In this document: in pieces, positions 35,337 to 47,385 of the stretch
Layout of the letters: each line of letters opens with the position of its first letter
Numbering within the stretch: position 1 is the stretch's first letter
Assembly: GCF_018991925.1 (NCBI RefSeq)
Contig: NW_024737068.1
Span: 1,245,239-1,309,238, forward strand
Source: Homarus americanus
Taxonomy: Eukaryota; Arthropoda; Malacostraca; Decapoda; Nephropidae
Direction: 5' to 3'
Length of the DNA stretch: 64,000 nt
Translations under genes and position numbers: made by a program
The notes under the pieces: model-generated
Database searches by the model: none
Told to the model about the DNA's origin: nothing
Seen by the model: the letters and a program-made list of their open reading frames with translations, nothing else

Positions 35337-36354
35337 AAAACCTTGATTATAGCAGACCAATGTACCACAGTCGATCATTAAGCACTGAGGTTGACGTTGC
35401 ATGTGGAATGGTTGGAATGTTTAATGCTTCTACCAGCACTCAGTTACATCATTTGGTGAGTGGATTCATTATTGGAACTCTTGAATCAAAGGTGAAATCC
35501 ATCCCGGTAAATGGTCTCGATTTTCTGAATATATATTTTTTTATTTACCATATTACCTAACCTAACCTAACCACCTTCTTTAGATCCGACCCCAAGTGGC
35601 TATTTCGATGTGGTTTGAGGTGTAGTTGGAAGACCTGATATTATAGTGTGTTTGAAGGAAGACTAGACTGAGTGTATTGAAATCAGGGGAAAGTATAATA
35701 GAAAGTGACTGATTGAAGAATAGGTGGGTGTAGTGACTGACGGAGGAAGAAGGAAAAAGAGAATTGATAATATATGAAAATACCACAGAAAAGGAAAACA
35801 AATACGAATTAGAGAGTTAGAGACAGAAAGAGAAGGGGGAAATCAAAGACAGTACATGAAATCGAAGGATATTGAACACACACACGGTAGAGACGATGGT
35901 TGAAGGTCCAGCCAGCCAAGAACCAGGCCGGGGTAGACAAGCTCACTGGTGATGTAAATGTGAGGAGGCGGAGTCATCTCTCGCTGCCAGATGACGAAGG
36001 CTCCATTGCTCCTCTCCATCACCACAGCATCTTGATTGTTATAAACGTCTTTGATTCACTGTTGATGATGATATCTTCTTGGAGTAATGTTATTCTTTAA
36101 GTTTGTGATAGTTAAGGGTAGTTTTGCTGAAGTAATGAGTATATTCATCTTCTGTGTTTTGCTAAGATGTGATTCTGTGTGGAAAAAGATTATTATTCTT
36201 GTTGTTTGTTTATTCCATCCTCTTGTATTGTTTCAGTTATCAGTTATCATTAATCTTAGACATACGAAGGATATATATTTATTCTAGATAATAAATGTAC
36301 ATATTATCATAAGAATAACAATAAATGGCAACTGGCAGGAGGCGGGGGCAGGAG
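35337..36354. other. Interval between telomeric repeat and promoter candidate
   Basis: No confirmed gene. A 66-codon frame at 35360-35560 has amino-acid use that could be coding and a donor-like TTG/GTGAGT near 35455, but no family is recognised. Confidence 0.35.
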
Positions 36355-36365
36355 AAGATGGCGGC
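36355..36365 (+). promoter_or_regulatory. YY1-type motif at a CpG-rich promoter/first-exon candidate
   Basis: AAGATGGCGGC is an exact match to the YY1 motif that in animals often sits just downstream of the start site of TATA-less promoters and can include the initiator ATG. It lies in the only clearly CpG-rich patch of the region (36335-36415). Read from its ATG the frame is MAAGGDKPV then stop; the stop depends on the length of a seven-G run, and one G fewer opens the frame for more than 15 codons. Confidence 0.45.
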
Positions 36366-36495
36366 CGGGGGGGACAAGCCAGTGTGACCCGGAGACTGAG
36401 GCGTGGACGACGACGGTGGTGGTGTGTGTGTCTCTCTCTCTCTCCCTGTCAACTATCTACCAGTTTCTCTCACCTCCTTCCATCTCCTCCCCTAG

Positions 36496-36553
36496 AATCC
36501 CGGATCTTACAAGGATCACCGGCCGTGGAATCCTTCAAGGACATTAAATACAG
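36496..36553 (+). other. Candidate 58-bp internal exon
   Basis: A strong pyrimidine tract ending CCTCCCCTAG (36495) precedes it and CAG/GTGTGT follows at 36554. One frame reads SRILQGSPAVESFKDIKYR, with natural-looking amino-acid use. Together with the YY1-motif patch just upstream it may be the 5' part of a plus-strand gene. It is 18 kb from the IR93a-like exons, so it could be a distal non-coding exon of that gene or a separate gene. Confidence 0.35.
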
Positions 36554-36715
36554 GTGTGTGTGTGTTTGTATATTCATTATGTCATAGTTTGGTGTCAGGA
36601 TGTCACCTGGGTATACTGTACGGAGTGTCATCAATTACCTGGAAAATGGTGCATAATGTATTGCTGTCATCGGAGTTAATCTTGTAATATTTTTGGTTCA
36701 TTTTAGTAATTCTGC

Positions 36716-37848
36716 TGAGGTGAGGTGGTCCCCGTGGTGAGGTGGTTCCCGTGGTGAGGTGGTCCCTGTGGTGAGGTGGTCCCTGTGGTGAGGTGGTCCC
36801 TGTGGTGAGGTGGTCCCCGTGGTGAGGTGGTCCCTGTGGTGAGGTGGTCCCCCCCGTGGTGAGGTGGTCCCTGTGGTGAGGTGGTCCCTGTGGTGAGGTG
36901 GTCCCGTGGTGAGGTGGTCCCCGTGGTGAGGTGGTCCCTGTGGTGAGGTGTCCCCGTGGTGAGGTGGTCCCCGTGGTGAGGTGGTCCCTGTGGTGAGGTG
37001 GTCCCCGTGGTGAGGTGGTCCCCTGTGGTGAGGTGGTCCCTGTAGTGAGGTGGTCCCTGTGGTGAAGTGGTCCCTGTGGTGAGGTGGTCCCCTGTGGTGA
37101 GGTGGGTCCCCGTGGTGAGGTGGTCCCTGTGGTGAGGTGGTCCCCGTGGTGAGGTGGTCCCCGTGGTGAGGTGGTCCCTGTGGTGAGGTGGTCCCCCCTG
37201 TGGTGAGGTGGTCCCCGTGGTGAGGTGGTCCCTGTGGCGAGGTGGTCCCTGTGGTGAGGTGGTCCCCGTGGTGAGGTGGTCCCTGTGGTGAGGTGGTCCC
37301 CTGTGGTGAGGTGGTTCCCGTGGTGAGGTGGTCCCTGTGGCGAGGTGGTCCCTGTGGTGAGGTGGTCCCTGTGGTGAGATGGTCCCGTGAGGTGGTCCCC
37401 GTGGTGAGGTGGTCCCTGTGGTGAGGTGGTCCCGTGGTGAGGTGGTCCCTGGTGGTGAAGTGGTCCCTGTGGTGAGGTGGTCCCTGTGGTGAAGTGGTCC
37501 CTGTGGTGTGGTGAGGTGGTCCCCGTGGTGAGGTGGTCCCTGTGGTGAGGTGGTCCCCCCCGTGGTGAGGTGGTCCCTGTGGTGAGGTGGTCCCCGTGGT
37601 GAGGTGGTCCCCGTGGTGAGGTGGTCCCCGTGGTGAGGTGGTCCCCGTGGTGAGGAGGTCCCGTGGTCGTGGTCCCCTGTGGTGGTCCCCTGTGGTGAGG
37701 AGGTCCCCGTGGTGAGGTGGTCCCTGTGGTGAGGTGGTCCCCGTGGTGAGGAGGTCCCCGTGGTGAGGTGGTCCCCGTGGTGAGGAGGTCCCTGTGGTCA
37801 GGTGGTCCCCGTGGTCAGGTAGTCCCTGTGGTCAGGTTTATTTGAGGA
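36716..37848. repeat. 17-bp minisatellite, about 65 copies
   Basis: Unit GAGGTGGTCCCTGTGGT, with a frequent GTCCCCGTGGT variant. Indels are mostly in the C run (3 to 6 C). It ends abruptly where the next array begins. Confidence 0.95.
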
Positions 37849-39128
37849 CCTGGTGGTTTATTTGAGGATCTGATGTTTTATATAAGGACCTGGTGGTTTA
37901 TATAAGGACCTGGTGGTTTATTTGAGGACCTTTTGGTTTATATAAGGACCCGATGGTTTATATAAGAACCTGGTGGTTTATTTGAGGATCTGATGTTTTA
38001 TATAAGGACCTGGTGGTTTATATAAGGACCTGGTGGTTTATTTGAGGACATTGTGGTTTATATAAGGACCCGATGGTTTATATAAGGACCTGGTGGTTTA
38101 TATGAGGACCCGATGGTTTATATAAGGACCCGATGGTTTATTTGAGGACCTGGTGGTTTGTTTGAGGACCTGATGGTTTATATAAGGACCCGATGGTTTA
38201 TATAAGGACCCGATGGTTTATATGAGGACCTGGTGGTTTATTTGAGGACATTGTGGTTTATAGGACCCGATGGTTTGATGGTTATATGACCTTGACGTGG
38301 TTTATACCCGACCCGATGGTTTATAGGCGACCCGATGGTTAAGGAGGATGGTGACCTGGTGGTTTATATATATATGCGCCCGATGGTTTATAAGGACCCG
38401 ATGGTTTGTTTGAGGACCTGATGGTTTATATATGACCCGATGGTTTATATACGACCCGGTGGTTTATATATGGACCCGGTGGTTTATATGGGCGACCCGA
38501 TGGTTTATTTGAGGACCTGGTGGTTTATATATGACCCGATGGTTTATATAAGGACCCGATGGTTTGTTTGAGGACCTGATGGTTTATAAGGACCCGATGG
38601 TTTATATATGACCTGGTGGTTTATTTGAGGACCTGATGGTTTATATGAGGACCTGATGGTTTATTTGAGACCTGATGGTTTATTTGAGGATCTGATGGTT
38701 TATATGAGGACCCGATGGTTTATATAAGGACCGGATGGTTTATTTGAGGACCTGGTGGTTTATATAAGGACCCGATGGTTTATATAAGGACCCGATGGTG
38801 TGTTTGAGGACCTGATGGTTTATATAAGGACCCGATGGTTTATATAAGGACCCGATGGTTTATATAAGGACCCGATGGTTTATATAAGGACCCGATGGTT
38901 TATATAAGGACCCGATGGTGTGTTTGAGGACCTGGTGGTTTTTTTGAGGACCTGATGGTTTATTTGATGGCCCGATGGTTTATTTGATGACCTGGTGGTT
39001 TATTTGATGACCTGGTGGTTTATTTGATGACCTGGTGGTTTATTTGATGACCCGATGGTTTATTTGATGACCTGGTGGTTTATTTGATGACCTGGTGGTT
39101 TCTTTTTGGACCTGGTGGTTTATATGAG
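37849..39128. repeat. 20-bp minisatellite, about 62 copies, two interleaved unit types
   Basis: Type A is TTTATATAAGGACCCGATGG; type B is TTTATTTGAGGACCTGGTGG. Types are mixed in blocks that repeat (for example the stretches starting near 37855 and 37975). The centre (38260-38480) is more disordered, and 38940-39110 is a nearly pure TGATGACCTGG sub-type. Confidence 0.95.
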
Positions 39129-40057
39129 GACTTGGTTTGCTAAAATTACCCCAAATAAGAAAATAATCAATACGTTTCATAAAGTAAATATATTTCTGGC
39201 ATTTTCAGGGATAATTTATTTTATTTGTTCAACGATAAGTCAATTCAGTTGGAAATCTGAACCTGATGGCTTAAATCTTTCCTATTTTCTTTACGTAAGC
39301 CGGAATAACAAGTAGTATTTGCTAAAGTACTTGATAACCGAATATATTGTTATAAATTGGTAAGAATATATCCTAATAGCAGAAATATAACGTAAATATA
39401 TGCAGTTTTTGTTCATAAATACATTATCACAAAGGTAGAAGCACATAGTGGAGCGTGACGCCTACACACGGAAGTTTTTTTCATACTGGCTGAAACTGTA
39501 ATCGAAACTGATGTATAATTCTATTCTTGGAATTTTACGTAAGATTGATTTTTTTTACAGTATTGAATAAATTATAAGAATTTTTGGAATAAATGATGAA
39601 ATAAACGATAAGATGTTTTGTATATATTTGTTGGTAGAGCATTGTTAAATCTTGAGATGAAATGGCCACGATGAGACTGAGCTCCCCCACCCTCACTCCC
39701 CCGCCCTAACTCGAACCAGCGACGCTAAGACTAAAAAGCAAGCGTTATATCCACTCAGCAGTTGCATTCCTTATTTCTCTGTCAATTGATATTATTCTTT
39801 ATGAGGTGATTTCAAATTCTTTTTTTTTACTTTTCTTCATAAATAAGTAAAGTGAGCGCCTTATTCCATATTCCTGAGAACGTTAGATACGGGTTCTTGG
39901 TTGACTAATGTACCTGTGTAGACCAATGGTGAAAGCTCTTACCTGTGTGGCTATGCTGGGGTCCACACCTGTCTTGTTGGGGGTCAGTTTCGTCCGTGTG
40001 TTTGTCTGTGCCTTTACCCCCGAGGAAAACAAAACTATGAAGGGTTAGGATGGTATT
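39129..40057. other. Non-coding interval with tRNA-like relic
   Basis: At about 39690-39760 the minus strand has GCTGAGTGGATATAACGC (A-box-like) and GGTTCGAGTTA (near B box). A proper T stem and acceptor stem do not form, so it is at best a tRNA-derived SINE or pseudogene. Otherwise nothing recognised. Confidence 0.3.
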
Positions 40058-40064
40058 ACACACA

Positions 40065-40116
<52 letters not shown>

Positions 40117-40123
40117 CACACAC
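40058..40123. repeat. (CA)n microsatellite
   Basis: About 30 CA units with two interruptions. Confidence 0.95.
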
Positions 40124-40230
40124 TTTATAGTAATTTATATTATTCGTTATTTATTTAGGTAGTGAAGATTAGGTACCAATATGTTATAGCAAATGATATT
40201 CAACTATCAACACTTAAATGCCTCAAAGGG

Positions 40231-40370
40231 TTAAGTTATCGTACTCATGGTTAAGTTATCGTACTCATGGTTAAGTTATCGTACTCATGGTTAAGTTATC
40301 GTGCTCAAGGTTAAGTTATCGTACTCATGGTTAAGTTATCGTACTCAAGGCTAATGTTATCGTACTCAGG
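40231..40370. repeat. 20-bp tandem repeat, 7 copies
   Basis: Unit TTAAGTTATCGTACTCATGG; last two copies diverge. Confidence 0.92.
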
Positions 40371-40399
40371 AGGTTAGCGCACTTGATGACTCATTGGGA

Positions 40400-40640
40400 A
40401 GTAGAAGTGAAGCACGGGAATCAAAAAGAAGTGAAGCAAGAAATGAGTCAGCGATAGTGAAGCAACAACTGAATAGAAATTGAAACAAGATATAAATCAG
40501 CGGAAGTGAAGCAACCGAATAAAAAAGCAAATGAATCAAGAAATGAGTCAACAATAAGCCGAATAAAAAAGCAAATGAATCAAGAAATGAGTCAACAATA
40601 GTGTAGCAACAGAATAAAAAAGAAATGAAGCATCTGAGTC
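40400..40640. repeat. Degenerate about 50-bp tandem repeat
   Basis: Four to five copies around AATCAAGAAATGAGTCAACA and AGTGAAGCAACCGAATAAAA. The two middle copies are nearly identical. Confidence 0.75.
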
Positions 40641-42817
40641 AGGTATACAAATCATTACGTTGACATCGTAACGTCGGACAAACAAACCCTCAGAGGATAT
40701 ACAGTGGAGTACAAGGGGACTCACACAGACCGTTTGTGTGTTGCGTAAACATTGCGTGACGAAGGGCAGCAGTTGTGACTTCCTCAGTATTGGGTGATGT
40801 CTCGCTTTATCGTGGGTGCGGGGGGTTGGGTAGGAAGGGGGTGAGGTGAGGGGGAGGGGGGTGAGGGGGAGGATGGGGTGATAATGTGTGTGTGTGTGTG
40901 TGGAAATATTAATGTGTTTGTTTATGTTCGTGTGTATGTTTTTTTTGTGTTTTTAATCTTCCGTGATTTTTTTTAGGTTTGATTTTAGGTGAAGTTAGGT
41001 TAGGTTTGGTTAGGTTAGGTTATATTTTTGGAATCATTAGGAAAAACTACATTTAAAAACATAATATCGTCCAACAAGTTGCGGGTCTAAAACGAATATT
41101 GACCCAAAGCTTCAGCCTCCAGCCTTATATTTCCCATAACAGAACAGTGTGTTACTCATCTTATATATCCTGATGGTATTCTGTTGTTAACTAGCTATTA
41201 TGAACAGTGGAGCATTATGAGTACTAAATGTATTAACTAAGAACTCATATAAACTAATGAAGTCAACACTGGGAAAGGTAGATGTATGATTCATCTCTAT
41301 CGGTGGGAAATCGAAAGAAATATAGGTTTCTGTTCCTTACATAGTTGTTACAGCACTTAATAGCTGCACAGTACCGGGGTCCCCATTACAGCTGGTATAA
41401 AGCAATGAATAAAACAATAGAAAACGTGATTTTGCTGAATTCTTCGTCTTGCATTATTCCTTCCGTGGTAATTATTTTGTTTACCTTCCGGCCGTTTGGT
41501 GGTGTCACTTGGGGGGTGAAAGAGTTCGTCTGTGGTGGGAATGATCTCTCCTCTTGTAGTCTCAGAGTCCCTGGCCTGGTGCGCCCCTCAAGGCAGCAAG
41601 GAAACACACACACACACACACACGCATATACGAGTCAAATATCGATTGTCTTGTTCATTACGTGTGATATATCTTGCGTATTCTCGTACGGTTGTGGTCA
41701 TTTGACGAATCTTGGTAGTGAGAGGTGGCGCCACCCGTGGCGTGTAGAGCAACACTCTTGCCTGGGCTGGCAACTAGCGACCCCCAGTGTATTAACAACA
41801 AGGTTACGGACAGGTCATGTGAAAGTGCGGGCTCACAGGTATTCGATAAGATGACGTTGGAGATAGTGGAAGGTAGGAATCTTTATTAGCATGTAAAATA
41901 TGACCTGAGTTAACATTAATATCTACATATTGTTTTTTAAATTTTTATTTCTACTTTCCAAAATTATAATTAATAATGTATGGACCTTAGGCTGTTGCAT
42001 TTTTATACAACTTGTTGATCCACCGCTATTAAACTGAAGTTCTATTAACATTGTTCATATTACACGGTGAGGTGAGGTGAGGTGAGGTGAGGTAGAGAGT
42101 GTCGTGTTCCTGCTACTGACTGTGGTATACGAGGTACAGTCAACAAAAATTTCCCCTCCCTCCTGGCTCGGTCACAACCATCACTGAGGCCATGTTCTCT
42201 TGGTAAGGTTGGTACTTGTGACTGTGTGATGCATTGTGTAACCTATGCCATATATTCCGCGTATGCACTTATAGCAGGTATACATATAAACCCCGTGTTG
42301 TTCAGAATTCTTGGTCCGGGTGTGTCATATTGTGTAACACCTGAACTATACAAGAGAGTAATAAGGCCACCCGTCATTAAATAAGGGTTATGTCATCGTA
42401 TTGTGCATTTAATGAAAGAAAATTTACGTTCTAAGGCAGGAGTATTTTGTTAATTTTACGAGGGAATAAGTGGTCTGATTAGGTTAGCTTAGGTTAGGTG
42501 GTGGCGTTTATGAACATCAGCACATTATCATCCTCCTCGTGATATTAGTCCGTGGTTAGGCTTCAACATGAGGTCACAGGATACGTGGGATGATGTTCAT
42601 TATGAGCGAGGAACCAGGAGCAACGTTATGTAAGAGAGTAAACAAACCGTATGTTACGTCACCGTCTGAACACCGAAAAGCTGCTAGTTTATGCTTATGG
42701 AGATTTTCGCTGTTCAGTTGTATACCTGTTGTACACTATTACCATTATCGCCATCACACCTGTCAATATCACCATCAATGCAAGATTACATTATCGTAAC
42801 ACTATATTATTACACCA
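40641..42817. other. Non-coding interval
   Basis: Holds a G-rich patch (40818-40880), short TTAGG runs (about 41000-41023), (AC)n at 41607-41623 and (GGTGA)n at about 42067-42093. The 169-codon frame at 41345-41854 spans the (AC)n and shows no domain. Confidence 0.4.
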
Positions 42818-43357
42818 GGCGGGGGTGTTTAATGGTGCCAGAGGGGGTGTTTAATGGTGCCAGAGGGGGTGTTTAATGGTGCCAGAGGGGGTGTTTAATG
42901 GTGCCAGAGGGGTGTTGATGGTGCCAGAGGGGTGTTTTAATGGTGCCAGGGGGTGTTTAATGGTGCCAGAGGGGGTGTTTAATGGTGCCAGGGGGTGTTT
43001 AATGGTGCCAGAGGGGGTGTTTAATGGTGCCAGAGGGGGTGTTTAATGGTGCCAGAGGGGTGTTTAAGTGGTGCAGAGGGGTGCTTAATGGTGCCAGAGG
43101 GGTGTTTACGGCCAGAGGGGGTGTTAATGGTGCCAGAGGGGGTGCCAGAGAGGGGTGTTTAATGGTGCCAGAGGGGTGTTTAATGGTGCCAGAGGGGGTT
43201 AATGGTGCCAGGGTGTTTAATGGTGCAGAGGGTGTTTAATGGGTCAGAGGGGGTGTTTAATGGTGCCAGAGGGGTGTTTAATGGTGCCAGAGGGGGTGTT
43301 TAATGGTGCCAGAGGGGGTGTTTAATGGTGCCAGAGGGGGTGTTTAATGGTGCCAGA
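42818..43357. repeat. 20-bp minisatellite, about 27 copies
   Basis: Unit AGGGGGTGTTTAATGGTGCC; the G run varies from 3 to 6 and several copies are truncated (43075-43250). Confidence 0.94.
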
Positions 43358-43678
43358 ACAGAGGATTATAATAATGCCAAGGTTTATAATCACCATTGCG
43401 CACCAACCATCCTCTACCATATCAACAAGCGACACACACACACACACACACACCTTGTTGGACACTATGCTGTAAACTTGGCAAATCTTTCACAAGGACG
43501 ATCGATATTATCACCAACTTCGCCTGTAAATGAACCTCTGAGCCCTGGACTAAGCTTCAATGGCCTGCAGATCCTGGTGTGGGTTTGAATAGGTCATTAG
43601 GTAGTCTACAGGCAAAGTGACGTCAGTAAAAGGAATTCCACATATGCAGGAACCAGCTGCCACACACACACACACACA

Positions 43679-43733
<55 letters not shown>

Positions 43734-43740
43734 CTCTGGG

Positions 43741-43826
<86 letters not shown>

Positions 43827-43950
43827 TGGTAATGAGTAACTTAATGAAAAATTTAGCTGTAAACATTCCTTACTACTGTGTGTGTGGAAAAAGAACGGGA
43901 GGAGGAGAGGGAAGGAAGGAGGGAGGCAGGCAGGGAGGAAGAGAGGCAAG

Positions 43951-44006
<56 letters not shown>

Positions 44007-44351
44007 GCCACACCGACAGACAGACAGCCAGCCACACCGACAGACAAACAGAGATTCCTTACCACCTCTGCTAATACCGTATTGATGACTGATAAGAAAT
44101 GTATGGCAGTAACGGTAGACGAAAGCATCACACACCTAATTTAATATTCATAGAAATAATGTGGCTCAGGCAAGTGGATGATAACAAGTGGCCTGACACA
44201 CAGCGATAATATGGCCGTCCACCTCCGTCACGAATAGCTGGGTACCCTCTTGACAACACCGTGAAAGAAAAGGTAGAATTTTCCCCTCAATTATGTTCCA
44301 AGGACGGTATAGACTTATCAGAACACACGCCGCGGCCTACCGTAATCCCAG
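43358..44351. repeat. Microsatellite-rich interval
   Basis: (CA)n at about 43432-43453 and 43661-43823 (over 75 units with breaks), then (GA)n and (GACA)n at 43951-44050. No gene. All long Cys/Val, Thr/His and Thr/Asp/Arg frames here are by-products. Confidence 0.85.
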
Positions 44352-45411
44352 ATAAGAACATAAGAAAATAAGGAGCCTGCAATAGGCCGGTTGGTCTGTG
44401 CATGGCAGCTCCTGTCGAGAGTTACTACCACTCTCTATCATCCATGAATCTATTTAGCCTCCTTTTGAAACTTTCCAGTGTTCCAGCACTTACTACAAAG
44501 TTGCTAAGCTTGTTCCACTCGTCCACCACCCTATTTGTGAACCAGTTCCTTCCTATCTCCCTCCTAAACCTAAACTTATCCAACTTAAATCCGTTGCTCC
44601 GAGTCCTATCCTGCTCGGATATGATAAGAACTTTATCTATATCCCCTTTATTGATTCGTTTCACCCCACTTAAATGCTTCTATCATATCTCCCAGCACTC
44701 TTCGTCTTTCTAGGGAATGCAAGTTTAGTTTCTTTAACCTATCCTGATATGGAAGGTTTCTAAGTCCCGGAATCATTTTCGTCATTCTTCGCTGCACCGA
44801 CTCTAGTGAATTGATATCCATTCTATAATAAGGGCACCAGAACTGAACCGCATAATCGAGGTGCGGCCTGACTAGCGCAAGATATAGTTGAAGTAAGACC
44901 TCTGCACTCTTATTACTTACACGTCTAGATTTAAAACTCTTATTACTTACACGTCTAGATTTAAAACCCAATACTCTGTTTGCCTTATTTCGAACATTAA
45001 CGCACTGTTTTTTAGGCCGTAGGTCCGGGCTTACAAGTACCCCTAGGTCTCTTTCACAAGTTGACTTCTCTAGGTTGATGTTGTTAAGGCTGTATACATT
45101 GACAGTATTTGTTCTTCCAATATTCAGTACGCTGCACTTGCTGGTGTTGAATTTCATTTGCCATTTTTCAGACCACCCCTGCAGTTTATTTAGATCCTCC
45201 TGTAATGCATTTGCATCCTGCCCTGAATTAATCTGCCGCCCTATTTTGGTGTCATCCGCAAACTTGCTTATGTCACTGCTAATCCCAGTATCTAGATCGT
45301 TTATGTAGATTATGAACAAGAGTGGGCCTAGTACTGACCCCTGGGGAACCCCACTGGTTACACAGCCCCACTCAGATTTAACACCATCTACGCTGACCCT
45401 CACGCAGCCTG
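44352..45411 (-). mobile_element. CR1-like non-LTR retrotransposon, 3' half (split by insertion)
   Basis: Minus-strand element whose 3' end carries TTATTTTCTTATGTTCTTAT, a short octamer-type tail like that of CR1 elements. Its 5' half continues at 47386-47583 beyond a nested Jockey-like insertion. A 36-bp stretch around 44890-44965 (AAACTCTTATTACTTACACG) is duplicated in tandem. The element is 5'-truncated. Confidence 0.85.
44425..45411 (-). pseudogene. CR1-like reverse transcriptase, C-terminal two thirds
   Basis: The peptide carries [20 protein letters not shown] (RT motif with the PQGS-LGP signature), KFADDTK (catalytic ADD), WQMKFNTSKCSVL, GVLVSPDLR, LVRPHLDYAVQFW, VQRRMTKMIPGLR and LNLHSLERRRVLGDMIEAF. 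It ends with NWFTNRVVDEWNKLS and RFMDDREW. A frameshift near 44650-44665 separates the last 79 codons, and a tandem repeat of KSRRVSNKS is inserted. The N-terminal fingers are on the far side of the nested element. Dead copy. Confidence 0.88.
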
Positions 45412-45419
45412 TGAGAACC

Positions 45420-46120
45420 TCGGTCTTATTATCTCCACTGAGAAAACTAAGGTGTTCAACAAACAAGCTGGTAACCGCAAACACGGCTCCGCCAAGTTCA
45501 AGATAGGTAACAACACTATTGACTATGTTTCTTCTTTTAAATATCTTGGTGTTTCCGTCCCTTGTACCCTACCTGCCATACAACAGCTAACCCGCCAATG
45601 TACTGACAGACTGAGACCTCTTAGAAGTGTAGCGGGGTACAGCCCGCACTATGGTGCTAATATTAGAATTGTTAAAACAATGTACCTAGGCTATATAAGA
45701 TCTCTGATAGATTACCACGCACCAGCCCTGGTCATTCGTGACGGGAAAGGCGTTGACAAGCTCGAGAAAATGCAAAATAAAGCCCTCAGAATTATCCTAG
45801 GATGTTCCATGAGCACTAAAGTACTTAATATGGGGAAAAACTAGGTATACCCAGTGTTAAAGATAGAATAATTGAAGTCAACCTCATGATAGCCCTGAGG
45901 CTTCTGCGTGGTGATCCTGATAACATTGTTTCCTTAAAATTGCTAGAATGTATGAACCATGGGACTACTGAGTCTAAATGGATCCAAACTACAGCTACAC
46001 ATATGAAGATATTTGGACTAGACCACCTGTACAAAGTTGAGACACAACAGCGCTTCCTGCCACCCTGGCGGACAGTTCCCTTCGATATCACAATACCGAC
46101 GTATCCGCCTAAAAATTAAT
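45420..46120 (+). pseudogene. Jockey-like reverse transcriptase C-terminal region
   Basis: Two pieces. The first, to 45844, has FKYLGVSVPCTLPAIQQLTR, YIRSLIDYHAPAL and KLEKMQNKALRIILG, the usual thumb region of Jockey-like pol. A frameshift at the A-run near 45837 leads to the second piece, with GIPSVKDRI, LRLLRGDP and FLPPWRTVPFDIT. A second frame change near 46118 leads to the RNase H part. Confidence 0.8.
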
Positions 46121-46154
46121 TATACAAAGCATTTATCTCCAACACACTGCCAAA

Positions 46155-46976
46155 TTGAGAGCTCTTGAACACATACACACTCTACAGACTGATGATAATA
46201 TCACACAGACCATCTACACTGATGGATCTCTTAACACCGCCTGTGGGAGGGCTGGAAGTGCTATTGTTGTGACTCAACCTGACGGTAATATAATTGAGAA
46301 AGGAGTTAGAATTAACAACTGGGCATCCACTCTACAAACTGAATTAGTTGCCATACTCACAGCTATTAAATTCATTGAAACCACTGTTACTGACAGTCTC
46401 ATCATCACTGACTCTCTATCCTCACTACTTGCCCTTGGCACCCTCGACTCAGGTTGTCACGCTCTTGTCTCTGAAGCCAGACACAAATATGCGTGCCTTG
46501 TTGACCGGGGTGTCAAGGTCAAACTGTTGTGGATCCCCTCTCACATAGGCCTCATAAAACATGACAGAGTTGATGCCCTCGCCAAACTCGCGTCTAACAA
46601 AGACACCGTTGAATACAATTTGGGTCTGTCAAAAAGAACCCTTAAAACTGTAATTAGGAAAGAACTTATTGATGAGTTTGACGCAAGTAGACAAGTGCAA
46701 ACAGGCACTAGTCGATCCATAGGTTACCATGATGAGATGTATCAAGTGAAACATGTATATGGAGCAAGTAACAAGATCACTAGATTACAAGATGTTGTAA
46801 CCGCTAGATTAAGGTTAGGATATAAGTACCTTTGGCAGTATGTTCCTCAAGCAGATGTAAACAAAACTAAATGTAAAGTGTGTGGCCATACATATGGCCA
46901 CACACTTGAACACTACGTCCTCGACTGTGTGAAGATAGAACCTTTTAGGGACAGGTCCAAGCACACTGTGTGTTAA
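46155..46976 (+). pseudogene. RNase H domain and Cys-His knuckle of the Jockey-like element
   Basis: 273 codons with a recognisable RNase HI fold that would degrade the RNA strand of the RNA-DNA hybrid. Catalytic set: D23 (YTDGS), E63 (TELVAI), D86 (ITDSLSS), D140 (HDRVDALAKLAS), with IPSHIG before the last Asp. All four are present. The C-terminus has ARLRLGYKYLWQ and C-x2-C-x9-H-x4-C (CKVC...HTLEHYVLDC). A stop after HTVC (46974-46976) precedes AQHFISNGKIADILRLYP, which is the normal family end, so the frame is prematurely ended. Confidence 0.88.
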
Positions 46977-47385
46977 ATGGCACAACACTTCATCTCTAAT
47001 GGCAAGATAGCCGACATATTAAGATTGTATCCACTTTTTTGCACTTAGTAACTCTATCAGTTCTCATGTACAGAACCAAATACGCAATGTGCTTGAATAC
47101 CTCTCACGTAAATGTGAATAACAAAGTGTGAGGCCAGACATACTGCCTCACACGCCTGTACTCACTCATTTGTGAATAAGTTACCCTTTATGTATAGAAC
47201 TAAACAAATAATGTAAATGAAATACTGTGTAACATTCAGTGCCATAATATCCTGACAACGGGGGTTAATTATTATGACCCTTTGTAAACTCTACTCTGTA
47301 ATCCTTTTGCGTAACCGCTCACAGGATGAGTGTGGGGTGCACAATAAAGTAGCCGCTGTAAGCGGCAAAATCAAATCAAATCCTC

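Larger units (their letters stand above)
45412..47385 (+). mobile_element. Jockey-like non-LTR retrotransposon nested inside the CR1-like element
   Basis: Plus-strand insertion that begins inside its own pol (ENLGLIISTEKTKVF) and ends in an AAATCAAATCAAATC tail at about 47370-47385. The host RT reading DRKQR / VLTGCVRV is interrupted exactly at its borders. 5' truncation and a simple repeat tail are normal for target-primed reverse transcription. No clear target duplication is visible. Confidence 0.88.

Noticed and set aside
39690..39760. tRNA gene on the minus strand
   Set aside because: A- and B-box-like sequence present but T and acceptor stems do not pair; kept only as a possible tRNA-derived relic.
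41345..41854. 169-codon plus frame
   Set aside because: Crosses an (AC)n tract, no domain, no splice or start support.
43550..44135. Cys/Val and Ser/Leu-rich frames
   Set aside because: Translations of (CA)n and (GACA)n microsatellites.
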